A stretch of 64,000 nucleotides of DNA, taken from contig CACVBU010000182.1 in the NCBI GenBank assembly GCA_902728285.1, forward strand, positions 284,319 to 348,318. The letters run 5' to 3'. The notes under the pieces were generated by a model. The model had not been told where the DNA came from, searched no databases, and saw only the letters and a list, made by a program, of their open reading frames with translations. Shown one piece after another: positions 43,401-54,000 of the stretch. The stretch's first letter is position 1. Each line of letters opens with the position of its first letter. The position numbers and the translations under genes were made by a program. The DNA is from Clytia hemisphaerica. Taxonomy: Eukaryota; Cnidaria; Hydrozoa; Leptothecata; Clytiidae.

Positions 43401-45266
43401 CTTAAAGTTCGCTTACAGATTTTGAAGGAGCTTCCAAAGCTTTAGATTTTAACACAGTTTCATTTTAAGTTCCATGTTTGTTTTCCCTGTCTTCAGGTAT
43501 AGATTGCTAAGCTTGCTTATTTCTTTGGGCCATTTTAAGACTCGTGTCCTCGTCAACTCGGTTGCTTATGAAAAATATGTATAAAGAGTATTTAAGCTTT
43601 GTTAGTGATGTAGCGTGCATTCTTCTCGTTGCCTCATTTATTATTTCGCACACATTCTAATCTTTATAATATATCACGAATTACCAACTTATCTTCTTAA
43701 GGCTTGGGGACACGAGAAGTTGGTGCGTTGGTGCAATGCAACATGCTCTATCCCATCAACACAAGAAAAAAGTATGTGTCCCATGGTTACTTTTTTTGTT
43801 CCATGGGACAAAAAAGTGAGGGAAATACTCAAAATACACGCTGATTTTGTTCCTGGGACAATGGAGCAAATTGATTCGAATCAAGTCCCAGGGACAAAAA
43901 TCTGATTTCACTTTTATTGGTAGAAAGAAAAATGGGGTGGAGACACGAGAAAGCGTTTCAGGATGGGAGGATGGAGTATGGAGTATGTTGCATTGCACCA
44001 ATACGAAAAAACTCCTAAGCCTTTATGCTCATGAAATCGTAATTTTTTTTGCACAGCACTTTTCAAGTTTTCATGATACGGAATGAATACACTTACCAAC
44101 ACTTAAAGGTCTGAGCCACTTAAAACATTTTTCATCCGATATAACATTTGAAAACTGAGCTAGCGGCCCCACCTCGAATGACGGAAAACACATATACAAA
44201 TTGGTATCTGAACAAAAGATGATTCAAAAAATTCGTTAACAGTTTACAGAAAGGATTGCAGAAAACTTTTGTACTTACGTGACAGTGACAAAAATTGTTG
44301 TGTTGAGATTTCTCTGAGGTGGGCGGGCACTTGAAACAAAGTTTAGCAATTGAACTGCAATTTGTTTATGTTTCATTTTGATTACATTTGTTTCAATTGG
44401 CCCTCAGAACTTAAAGCGTGAAAAGGCTTGGTGAGGGTTTATCAGAAAGAAATGACGTCTGTATCTGTAAGAAAATCATCGAAACGACTTCAAATATTTG
44501 ACATCGATTTTTCCTGGTACTCTTAGGTTCCAAATAAACGGGCCCCCCCGCTTGTTAATTTTTCGTAAATTTTCCAACCCCCCCGGACCTTATTAGGACC
44601 CCCCCGTTTATTAATCTCTAAGAATATTTTCAGCTGTCAAAGAGAAGGCCCCTTATTTTGCTCTAAGTAGCCTGATTTTAGCCTATTTTTAACTTATTTT
44701 TGGGTTTCAGAAGTACAATTTCCAACCCCCCCCCCGGCAATTAGGTCCCCCACGTTTATTAAAATCTAGAAAATTTTCCAACCCCCCCCCCGTTTATTCG
44801 AACCCCCCCCCCCCCCGTTTATTTGGAACCTAAGAGTAAATTTTAGCCCAGCGTCCTCGCATTCTAAGGGCTGCTAGGCGCAGTGGCGTACTGGCAGGGT
44901 TGAGTTGTATTCGTAAGTAAAGGGGGCGCCAAAAACAAAAAATCTAGGTATAAAAAGGACCCCAATATTCTTCTTGGTCATCCCACCGCGCCACTGGCTA
45001 GGCGTGCTTTCCATTGAGATGAAATTAATCTATTTTCTAAACACAATGGTAATGTAGATGCCTAAGCTTGTGGATCTTTTACGCCTTTGTGGATGAATTA
45101 CTCTACATTAAACAGTTCCTTAACCACTCATTATAGAAAATGGAGTTTCAGAACAGAGCACACAATTTTAATTTTTCTCTTTCTCTTTTAGTTATTAGCT
45201 GTCTACTTAACGGTTCGTTTCCGAAATCAGAAAGATCCACGAAGCAATGCTGACGCTTTTCTGTAA
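28442..45266 (+). CDS. TSPAN13/TSPAN31-like tetraspanin, five exons
   Basis: Exons 28442-28549, 35152-35319, 36552-36746, 37080-37169 and 45192-45266, all GT-AG and phase 0, encode 211 residues (human TSPAN31 is 210). Four membrane segments are visible: about residues 27-46 (end of exon 1 into exon 2), about 58-80 ([16 protein letters not shown]), about 94-114 and about 176-196. The CCG motif is at 143-145. The C-terminus [14 protein letters not shown] closely matches the TSPAN13/31 tail (RNQKDPRANPSAFL). The large extracellular loop is short, with four cysteines visible. The first exon codes for a longer basic N-terminus (about 22 residues before the conserved C-S-R-N) than the human MVCGGF start. 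The start was chosen as the first ATG giving a phase-matching exon, with A at -3. Tetraspanins organise membrane protein microdomains. The last intron (8.0 kb) contains an antisense gene. Confidence 0.93.
28823..30325. mobile_element. CCAGG-ended, ATCGAA/ATCGAT-repeat transposon with 6 bp TSD (element A)
   Basis: TATAGC flanks both sides (28817-28822, 30326-30331). The inverted ends are CCAGGGGATGTCAATC. About 250 bp at each side is packed with degenerate AATCGAA/TCGATTG repeats. The centre holds a GC-richer inverted segment at about 29917-30030 (CCCTTATCGGC...TAAGGGCC-type) that is also present in element B. The small frames inside are not convincing genes. Confidence 0.85.
31309..32417. mobile_element. 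CATxG-ended transposon with 5 bp TSD (1.1 kb copy)
   Basis: CTTCC flanks both sides (31304-31308, 32418-32422). The ends are CATGGTTTCTGCC and GGCAGAAACCATG. Subterminal C/G runs and AAGGGGGGA blocks face each other. The interior is AT-rich with no transposase. It lies in tetraspanin intron 1. Confidence 0.8.
32423..34119 (+). other. tetraspanin intron 1, unassigned part
   Basis: AT-rich intronic sequence in which I see no gene, clear terminal repeat or tandem array. Confidence 0.4.
34120..34615. mobile_element. CATAC-ended transposon, probable 5 bp-TSD group
   Basis: The ends are CATACTTTTCTACGGGG and the approximate inverse CCACCC..GGAAAGTATG. The flanks share only TTTA exactly (34116-34119 and 34616-34619). 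Inside are many CCCCACCC/CCCCGCCC motifs. Assigned by its CAT...ATG ends and C-rich arms. Confidence 0.5.
35634..36045. mobile_element. CATAG-ended transposon with 5 bp TSD
   Basis: TCACG flanks both sides (35629-35633, 36046-36050). The ends are CATAGCGTCAGCC and GGCTGACGCTATG. There is a subterminal G run at about 35660-35672. It lies in tetraspanin intron 2 and is 412 bp long. Confidence 0.85.
37219..37346. mobile_element. short pogo-like MITE
   Basis: A 128 bp segment with ends CAGTGGAGTC and GACTCCACTG. The inner parts are inverted CATAACTAGAACAAG/CTTGTTCGAGTTATAG-like. The right flank is TA and the left flank TG, so the duplication has decayed or the edge is shifted. Confidence 0.6.
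37566..38230. mobile_element. CAGGGG-type transposon with 7 bp TSD (copy 2)
   Basis: AAATTAG flanks both sides (37559-37565, 38231-38237). It starts CAGGGGGTACC and ends GTACCGACCCCTCTG. The left half repeats TTAGTACCC/GGTATACCACC motifs. The inner part (about 37882-38202) is a foldback with arms of about 125 bp. Confidence 0.8.
38377..40205. mobile_element. long-TIR MULE/Rehavkus-like non-autonomous transposon with 9 bp TSD
   Basis: TAATATAAG flanks both sides exactly (38368-38376, 40206-40214). Each arm is about 365 bp, starting GAGGCCCGGAATTCCCGAG. The arms contain GAGTTATGACGTCA and about five tandem copies of a 51 bp unit (starts about 38521, 38572, 38623, 38674, 38725), mirrored in the right arm. 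The middle has no transposase frame. It includes a stray end of the CCCGG-type family at about 38823-38870. Long repeat-bearing inverted ends plus a 9 bp duplication point to the Mutator superfamily. Confidence 0.85.
40481..43150 (-). CDS. NERD-like nuclease / SF1 helicase fusion, two exons, antisense in tetraspanin intron 4
   Basis: Exons 43150-41504 and 41182-40481 join in phase 0 across a GT-AG intron, giving 782 residues. Residues 267-335 match the NERD pattern: G-E followed by an amphipathic helix, V-L-x-x-V, then E310-A-D312 and, after a strand, E327-M-K329, the PD-(D/E)xK-type catalytic set. Walker A is GPFGTGKT at 482-489 and Walker B is VFCDEID (D577, E578). Later motifs fit SF1: [23 protein letters not shown] (motif V-like) and a final [10 protein letters not shown] (motif VI-like). 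The N-terminal 260 residues are not recognised. In bacteria NERD-helicase fusions occur near defence and DNA-processing genes; in animals the role is unknown. There is no signal peptide. The ends lie within a few kb of tetraspanin exons 4 and 5. The frame is intact, so it is probably functional. The exact biochemical activity is inferred. Confidence 0.8.
43700..44022. mobile_element. Harbinger-like MITE with TTA duplication
   Basis: TTA lies on both sides (43697-43699, 44023-44025). The ends AGGCTTGGGG and CTCCTAAGCCT are inverted, and the inner arms share TTGGTGCAATGCAACAT and its inverse. The middle holds a further inverted GTCCCATGG/CCATGGGAC and GTCCCAGGGAC-like set. It lies upstream of the NERD-helicase start. 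Confidence 0.7.
44520..44836. mobile_element. poly-C TA MITE (copy 1)
   Basis: TA flanks both sides. The ends CTCTTAGGTTCCAAATAAAC and the inverse are perfect. The body alternates runs of 7-15 C with TTTATTAA-type AT blocks. Same family as 56271-56548 and close to 45571-45848. Confidence 0.85.
44881..44996. mobile_element. hAT MITE with 8 bp TSD
   Basis: GCTAGGCG flanks both sides (44873-44880, 44997-45004). The ends CAGTGGCG and CGCCACTG are the classical hAT terminus. Only 116 bp remain. Confidence 0.85.
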
Positions 45267-45570
45267 TGATGGATCTCCTTTCTCCACTTTACTCTGTGAT
45301 ATAAATTTTTAGGTATTGGTATTTTTATTAAAGTGACACAATTTTAGCATTTAGTTATATTATTTTCTGATGCTCTATTAAGACTACGACAAGAGGGTTT
45401 TATAATTCACGCTATACATGTTTTTTCTATAGGCATAAAGTTTATAAGCTATGCAGGATCAGTCTTTGGTTAAGAACAAAAGAATGCTAGCCTGATATAG
45501 GGGTAGACACATGCGTATTAAAATACATGTATTGCCTTCCATAGAAAATAAATCATAATGATGGTCACTA

Positions 45571-45848
45571 CTCTCGGGTACTTAATAGCCGTCCCCCCCC
45601 CCGCTAATTAATTTTTCGAAAATTTTCCACCCAGGACATTCTTATTCCAACCCCCCCGCTTATTAACTTTTGGGAAAATGATTTTGAAAGTTCCCTTTTT
45701 TGTCCTAATTCAGCTGTATTAGCCTCCTTTTCAAAAATTTTCCACCCAGGACATTTTTATTCCAACCCCCCCGCTTATTAAGTTTTGAGATTTTTTCCAA
45801 CCCCCCCCGCTTATTCCAACCCCCCCCCGGCTATTCGGTACCCGAGAG
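45571..45848. mobile_element. poly-C TA MITE (copy 2, diverged subfamily)
   Basis: TA flanks both sides. The ends are CTCTCGGGTACTTAATAGCCG and approximately the inverse. C runs alternate with GCTTATTA/TTTTCCACCC. It lies just after the tetraspanin stop codon, in its presumed 3' UTR or flank. Confidence 0.8.
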
Positions 45849-46797
45849 TACTCAATAAAGTGAATTGACTAAGAAAACCTTTTCGCTTTCCGCTAAACTT
45901 TTGAAAAACGCTAATAATTTTGGATACCACGACACTCAGGTTTTTGTTGTCGCCAGCCGCTCTGAAGGCTAGTTTGTAAGGTTTAAGAAATGTTTGGTTA
46001 GAAATGTTTTTGTTTTTTTAAAGATTTATTTCTATTTTTTTGGTTTAATTTTTTCTGTTTTTTTTCATATATTTTCATATATATTTTTGATCGATTTCTA
46101 TTCATTTGTATTTTGGGAACGATTTTTGTGTGTGTACATTTCATCATATACTTTGACTATTTTTGTCTAATTTAGAAAAATATTTATTCAATTGGGTACT
46201 CGTTTAGACTTCTAGTTTTGACTTTTCATCTTCAAATCTATTTACCAGCTGATGTATTTACCATGTGCTAAATCAGTTTTTGAATTTCAATCATTTTAAA
46301 GCCTATCGAATCGTGCGATTTCTCGATTTTTCGTTTTGTTGGGCACATATTAAAAACTTAGCTTTAGGGTTAAGCATCAAATGAGGGAATGATAATTTTT
46401 GTGTTATAATAAGTAATAGTATTGTTTTTGAAGAATTTTTTTCGAATTTTTTTATTTATTAGTAGGGCTTATTGATGTAAGCTCGTATTCATTTTCGTGA
46501 GAAAAGATTAGTAGAAAGGATAATGGTGAAAATCTAAATCGCTCATCTTTCTTAATTATTCATCAAATTTAGTGTGGGTTTTTTATGAAATTTTCTTCTT
46601 TGTATTGTATTGGTTCCTTTTCCTCACTTGAAAACTGAGCCCATAATGCTATATTCTTTCATTTTTCATTTCGTTGCTTTGTTTTTAATGATGAAAATTA
46701 ATAAAATACTTTTTTTATGATTATTTGATGTGAGATTTAGAGTACTTAGCTGAATCGATATTTGTCCTCTAGTTTTCTTTATTTCATAACAACAAAC
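45849..46797 (+). other. intergenic, tetraspanin to the small basic gene
   Basis: Very T-rich sequence. I see no gene or structured repeat. A CTCTAG at about 46767-46772 shortly before the next ATG could be a splice acceptor for a 5' UTR exon. Confidence 0.35.
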
Positions 46798-47211
46798 ATG
46801 AAGGATGAAGCTAAGAAGCAGCAAGCCAGACAAAACAAAGATCAAGCATTACTCGATAGACGTGGTAAGAATCGAGGCCGGCATCTAACATGCATGACAC
46901 CATTCCGTCCAGCACGTATCTATCCTCCGGACCTCAAACTTCCAACTGACAACCATAATCAAACATGTCATCATCATTCAGAAACATTACGTCAACATTG
47001 GGAAGAAAGAATGTTATCTCAACTGACTCGGGAAACCGTGTTTTATATAAAACATAACTTTGATGACAAATCTTCTAATAGAAGGGATTCACCGTCCGTC
47101 AACGAGTCTACAAATTTGTTCAATAATCTCCGTGACGCGAGACGTAAACGTCGTCTCTTCGACCTTCATTACACGGATGATTCTGAACCTAACTATATCA
47201 TTTTGTTGTAA
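46798..47211 (+). CDS. hypothetical basic protein, single exon
   Basis: An intact 137-residue frame. The ATG at 46798 was chosen because AACAAACATG gives A at -3; an in-frame upstream start only adds 12 hydrophobic residues. The protein is rich in Lys, Arg, Asn and Gln. It starts with a charged helix (KDEAKKQQARQNKDQALLDRR), then a CMTPFRPARIYPP segment, a C-H-H-H cluster and an ERMLSQLTRETVFYIKHNFDD helix-like part. An RRKRRLF patch near the end could be a nuclear signal. No signal peptide or membrane segment is seen. I do not recognise the family. Coding-like composition and the good start context support it, but I have no homology evidence. An AATAAA at about 47264 downstream could end the transcript. 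Confidence 0.5.
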   Translation: MKDEAKKQQARQNKDQALLDRRGKNRGRHLTCMTPFRPARIYPPDLKLPTDNHNQTCHHHSETLRQHWEERMLSQLTRETVFYIKHNFDDKSSNRRDSPSVNESTNLFNNLRDARRKRRLFDLHYTDDSEPNYIILL

Positions 47212-47679
47212 AAAGTATTACCATTGTATTGTGTATTTGACGCGAATAATTATATTTATCGAGAATAAACCACTTATTAACAAATTTATCCCCTTTCAGC
47301 CAATTGAAATTACATAGAAATAAATTTAGTGATTCTCGTTCACAGTGATTCGGGTCGGGATTTTCTATCTGTGGGAATAATGAAATTGCTGTTTTCATTT
47401 CGGCCACACTAAAAATTTTCCTCAAGATATTTTTAAGTCGAATTTTTCCCCTACTGACCATCGCTCGTTTCCCCTCTAATAGTATGGAGTGCAGACCTAA
47501 GGGGGCGGGGGGGGTACCTTAAAGTTCGAAAATCGATCCCATGAGAGACTATTTTCGAAAGATCAAATCATTACTAGAATGATAATGTTTTTTCACCCAA
47601 AGGCACAGATATAGCTAAAATTTTCTCCGAACAATAAGTCGTTGTTCTGAGGTAAAAATAGAACACATCAGTTAATAAA

Positions 47680-47850
47680 GTTGCTACATGTTTTTTTTAT
47701 AAGCAAGTGTCTGCCCCTACATCAGGCTCGCATTATGCTTAGCATCCTATTGTTCTCAAACAATAGAGCCATTGTTTCAATAGAGCCATTGTTTAGGTAC
47801 CAAAATCTGAGCCTGCATATGCTTATAAACGTTATATGCTTGTATTACCG
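47680..47850. repeat. possible decayed TIR element
   Basis: TTTTATAAGCAAGTG at the left and GCATATGCTTATAAACG at the right are roughly inverted, and CAGGCTCG and GAGCCTGC lie inside them. Two CAATAGAGCCATTGTTT-like repeats are internal. The termini are not well defined. Confidence 0.3.
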
Positions 47851-48018
47851 CCCCCTCCACAAAATGGGTGGTTCTTTTTTACACGCCGACGCCAAGTAAT
47901 TTTTGCGCGCGCGTCTCTTTGTTATGATCACGTGATAAAAATGAGTCTGCATTCTTTTCGAATCTTTGCTGGCCTGGTCCGCCATTTTGTTTTTCGCTTT
48001 GATCGACCTTCAAAGATC

Positions 48019-51000
48019 ATGTCTGCTTGTATGATTTCAGAAAAACAACTTGATATTGGAGATGTTATTCGACTGTTGGAGAATCTTGATCAATATAATA
48101 ATGTAAATGTCCCACCTATCAAGCCAAAAGCAAGTGAAGTTTATCTTTTCGTTCCAGCTTTTGAAGAAGAGCAAGGTAAATTTCCAATTTCCAGTCCTTA
48201 TTTTTCGATTCACCCGAATGCATAAAACATTTCGAAGACCCAAAGCTCCACTTCTCGGAATGATTTCAAAAACGAAACTGACCATGTGTTTTGGGATAAG
48301 AATCCATGTATGGTTCTGCTCTTCATCAACGTTCTGTAATTATCTTCATTTTATTCTCCTAAATTTGAATTGTACAGTAGCTTAAGATCTTTTACAAGGG
48401 ATATTCCTTTTTTAATGTTAGACATAATGCAGACACTCACCACTCTTTTCAATTGATAACTTTTTCCTTTAAGCTCTAGGCCAGGCGTAGTTAATCGATA
48501 TAATCGATAATAGACCTTTTTTCAAAGAGGACGTCCTGTTGAATAATTATGTAGTCCAGCCATAAAAACAATGATAGAGCCATGCATAATTACTGTATCA
48601 TGCATATTGTAATAATTATGCATGGTTTTATCATTGTTTTTCTGCTGGACTACATAATTATTCAACAGGGTGGCCTCTTTGAAAAAAGGTCTATCTTGAG
48701 TAATCAATCGATTAATAATCGATAAGTAATCGATGGATTAGATATCGATTAACCGATAGAATCGATAGGTAATCGATACTGAAGATTTTTTCAAAGCTCG
48801 ATTATTTATCGATCAATTTTGTCATCGATTGTTTATCGATTATAGATCGATTATACTTTGATTAAATTAAGTATCAATTAAAAATCGATCGGCTATCGAT
48901 CACAGCTTTTGATCGATTACATATCGATCAAAAATTGATTAATCATCGATCAAATAGTTAATCGATCAACTATCGATTCGTGATCGATTATTTATCAGAT
49001 TTTAGGGAGTGGTACTTTAATTGGATTAACTTTCGCCTTCGCGAGATTAAATTTCTCGATTTCTCGAATTTTTGCCATTTTCGCGAAATTAAAAGCAACA
49101 TTTTTCGCTGATCTCGATTGGGATGTACTTTTGAATTGATTCCAATCCCCTGGTAGCATAGGGCCTAGAAAAGCTACTACACTCATTTTTTTTATAAGCA
49201 TACAGTAAATTTCGGCTGAAGCATTCTCAAACCCTCTGAAAGGCTGAACAAAAAAAAGTTAAAAAAAACAACAAAATTACCGTTTTATTTAAAGAAGGGG
49301 CGTTATTGAATGGTTTGCCTTTTTGGAAGAGCATTATTATTCGAAATGCGGGCGTTTATTCAAAGTAATACAATTGGTATGAGATTTGGCGAATTCCAGA
49401 AATTTTCTTTACTTCATTAGATACCTTATCTTGGCCCTTTTTACGTCGGACCTTATTAGCGTTATTTTTGGGCTCGTTGGTGGAATAAGGGTCGGCGTAT
49501 AAAGGGCTGGTAATGTAGTCAATAGTCGGTCACGATCGATATATAATCGATAACGATACGTGATCGAAGATAAGTAAATAATTGATAAGTTATCAATGCA
49601 CGAACGATAAGTAATCGATGATTGTTAACAATCGATACATGATTGATAAGTAATCGATAGGTTGTATGTAGTCGATATGTGATCAATAAGTAATCAATAG
49701 CTTGGAAATAATCGATCGCTGATCGATACTCAAGATTTTTTGAAGGTCTGATTACCTATCGATTCTATCAGTTAATCGATATCTAATCCACCGATTAATT
49801 ATCGATTATTTATCGATTACTCAAGATTATCGATTATATCGATTAACTACGCCTGGTCTAGGTGAACATGAGGGTCTACTGACAGTCTAAGCTTAAACTC
49901 CTATATCAGGATTAGAAACTAGGCTAGTTATACCTAGGCGGTGTCAATGGAACTGTTCGATTATCGAACCATATCGAACGATAGCTGTTCGATTACCGAA
50001 TCCAATCAAACACCTATCGAACCGGGAAAACTTTCGTAAAGTTCGATGACGGTTCGATTATACGATTATAGTTTGATTGCAGTTCGATGAATACGATTGA
50101 GGTTCGATCAGTTCGATTAAGATCGATGAAGTTCGATTGGTTCAATTAAATCGATTTATACCTTGCCGCCAATTTTTTTATTTATATTCCGAGGGCGTAT
50201 TGGCGGCCGCCCACCGGCCATTCTAGTGGGCCATCCTATATCTATCCCATGAGGCACCCCCAGCGGTTTGCGTGGATGACGTGATTGGGACTTTTTTCTT
50301 GCGTGATTAGAGATTAGAGATTTTTTTTTGGCGTGATGGCGTGATCAAGATTTTGGCATGATGCATGATAGGGCAAAAATTTGAGGCGTGATTTGGGCTA
50401 TTTTTCGCTATTTTTTGCGTGATGACAAATTTTAGCGATTTTCGTGATGCGTGATGGAGAATTTTTTTGCGTGATGCTGTGATTAGGGGTGCCGCTGGGG
50501 GGGCCTCATCTATCCCATCGGTTGGGACAAGCTGGAGCTTTTACAAGTACAGGACCAGGAATTCATTGAAAAAACCATAAAATTTTACTTCCCAGGGGAC
50601 TCGTAACTCAATTTCCAGGGTATGATGATTGATATATTGGAAATTTTCAAGCAGGCTAGCTCTTAAACTCTAAAACAGCATCTAATAACATGAAAACCAG
50701 AATATGATTCTTCAATGGGAATCAAAACTATAAAGTGCACTTACAAACACCAATATATCAGATCTAACAAAAATTAATAACAACACTGTCATCATTGACA
50801 ATAAAACAAAAGATTTTCTGTCAAGAGTCTTTTAAGGTGGTCGTTAACAAACTTTTTGAAAATGTCAAAAAATATTCAAATTGAAATATCTCAAAATGTA
50901 TAAATGATATATTGTTGAAATTTTGTAAGATGGTACTTCATTATTATGTTGTTCTAAAAATAGAAAAAATAAATAAAAATATCATAGACGGGGGTCATGA

Positions 51001-54000
51001 CGTCACTTCTAAAAATAGATTCAAAAATCTCTTGGCAGAAAAATCTCAGCAACCAGAAGGAGTTAGCTTTTGATATTTGGGAGTTATGTTACCCTAGTGA
51101 CCTTCTGTGATCTGAGTGAAAAAAAAAATTTGAAAAAAATAAAATCAGGGGGTAAAAACCCAAAAAACTGTTTTTTATAATTATAAAATCAACAAAACAT
51201 TTTTTTAAAAAACTGTTTCACTCAGATCACACCTTTCCATGAGGGGAAGCTGTGTTGAAGATTTCATGCCAATCGGACCATCCAATCCTGAGATATTTCC
51301 GCCAAGAGATCAAAAAACCCCGGTTTCGCTGTTTTGCGTAAACTGGCCTTAAAACTATTTATTGCTGTAAAAAGAGGAAAAAAAAGCTTTTAATATGGGA
51401 TTTTTGACATATTTCAGTTGAACTTGATGCACTAATCCAATTTTTAATGTAAGAAAGAAAGTAAAGCCATTTTTTTTGCATGTGTCAGCAAATTCATGGC
51501 TTCGCCTGGAACCCTGAGATTTACCGCAAACATGCAAAAAACCTTACTTTTGCCTGCGAAAAAGCTAAAAGTTGGTGAAAAGTGATTGAAAAGTATTCCC
51601 TAACCTTTTCATTGGTTAAAGTAACACATTTTATTGTAGAAAAGCAAATTTCCATCCCCGTTACTTGAAATACAAGCTGCGCTCAAGTCTAGTAAAGAGC
51701 ACTTTCACTTTCACTTTTGCGAAAACCTCGAAATGCACCAAAATCAACTATATCACTATCAAAACCCAACTAAAGGTGTATGGATAGTTCCAAGAATATA
51801 TTATGGACGTTTTTAAAAGTAAATTATCAATTAAATAACTTAAAAAGAGAGAGAAAACAGAAGAAACGTTTCACGTACCTGTCACACATTTGTGGCGCTG
51901 AAATTTGATCCCAATGGGGAGGAAATTAGAAAGATTATCAAGTAAAAATGTTCCTTGGAGTTTAGAGAAGCTCTTTATATAAAATGGAAGCATTAAACCA
52001 TCACTTACTACAAGAAAATACGCCATGAAACAGTTATTCCCTTTACCAAAAAACCACACTTGAAATTTGACAAGATTCAAGATGGCGGGTTTGTTTTGGT
52101 TGTCATAAATCCGGAACTATTAACAGTACCGGTGTAAAATTTTCCAGAAATGTTCTTTGTGGCTCTAAGTAGCGACGGTAAAAATTTAGAGTCGCTCCAA
52201 GGACCAGAAGAGGGAATATTGCGGTTTTCGTAACGGGCGGCGGGGTGGGCGTTTAGGGCGGACCGCAAGATCTGCTCAGGTAGGTGTCTAAAGACCTAAA
52301 TTTTTCCACTTTCCTCTTCTTTATATCAAATAAAACTTCGGGATATTGTTTAGTAAGGTTCAAACTTTAATTTAAACCAAAAATTGAAAAATCGACCCAA
52401 AAAAGATGAGCCTATCTCAGAAGTGTTAACGACCACCTTAAACATTCCAACAACTTCCATCAAAATGATCTTTCACAGCTGAGTCTACCATTTTTAACAC
52501 GGTCCGAGGATTGAGCCGAGAACGCTCGCAGACCGCTCACAGAACGCCCCCAAACTCCTGAGCAGGTGAAAAATTTAATCTGTCGATCATTTTCTCAAGC
52601 GAAGAGTACGCAAAGCGATTCTAGCTTTACGATGGCGCCTCGGATCATCAGTGGATAGTATTCAATCATCATTATACTTTTATTTTCATTTCTAGAACTT
52701 TTGCAAAAAAAGGTAAAAATAGAAAAGTTGTATTTTTTACTGCTCTATTCACATACTGAATTTGAAAGATCTTCTTATGTGGCATTTTTTTGCAAACTTC
52801 AAAAAACTGATTTTTGTCCTGCTCATTGCGGGACTTAACGCCTTTAGCTTAAGTGCTTGCATGCAGCATAGGGTACAAAGTCCAAATATGCATTTCATAT
52901 GCATAATTTTTGTATTAAGAGTTAGGTCTATACTGCCAAGAGGGGTATAAGAAAAAAGTTTGTCAATACCCTTAAAAATGGAATAGCTAGTTTTTTTATT
53001 TCCTTTTTAAAAATCCGAAATCGGAAGAAATATTGAAATAAAATTTTGTAAAATTTCCTAAGGTATCGATTTTTAGATTTAAAGACAAAAGAATAAAGTG
53101 CAAGATGTTGTTATAGATAGAGTCTATGATAAAAAACACTGAAAGGATAAAAATATCTTTACATTGGCAGAATAGGGCACAGCTGTGTTTGATCAGCCAA
53201 GAGAGTTAGGCCAAGAGCTGCATCGACACAAATGATAGCAGTGGAAGTTCGGAGATGGTTCGTTGTAGAGATGACTCCGGAGCAAAGACTGTTGGCTTTT
53301 TCATCAGGAATGAAAACAGTGGTGTAGCTCGAGAAAACGTTGCAGGAAACAATAGCTTTTGCTTCGTGTGACGTAGGACATCAGTAAAGAACATCTTTTA
53401 GGGGTGTTGTGGAAGGGGTGTCGAGTTCTGCTTGAAGACTTCATTAGGCAGCTTCATTAACGATTGACATGTATGGTAGTTGGACGCAACAGAATCGATT
53501 GCTGAAGTACTATTGATTGCGTAGAAGAGCCGATCAAAAACTTTTTGAAGCTGTGTGCGGTTGGGATGATTCAGTTGAATGTGAAGGGCGGTGACAAGCC
53601 CTGGTAGGATGGCAGAAGGTACCACAATAACCTGTCACTGCTGGTGGACATATGGATCATTCTTCTTGACAACGAGTAGGTTACTGTTGGAAATTGTGGC
53701 GATATGTAGGTACTTTCGAACGTCTTGAATGTGTCTCGTCTTCCTTGTTGGGCGTGTCCCATTTTGCAATTGGGCAAAGGGCAGTCTTGTTGGGTTGCAT
53801 GCCAAGCATGCTGATTCGAAAATGGCATTGGTGCTGCACTGCTAAACTCGAGATATTCTCCAGGAAGAACAACATGGCTTTTAACACTTCGAAGAATAAA
53901 CAATTCAACTCTGAATATGTCTGATGGTCTATTTGGTTTAGTGCCATATGCCAAGTTGGAAGATAAGATAGTTATCATTTTCTTTTTCTTAATGAACTTG

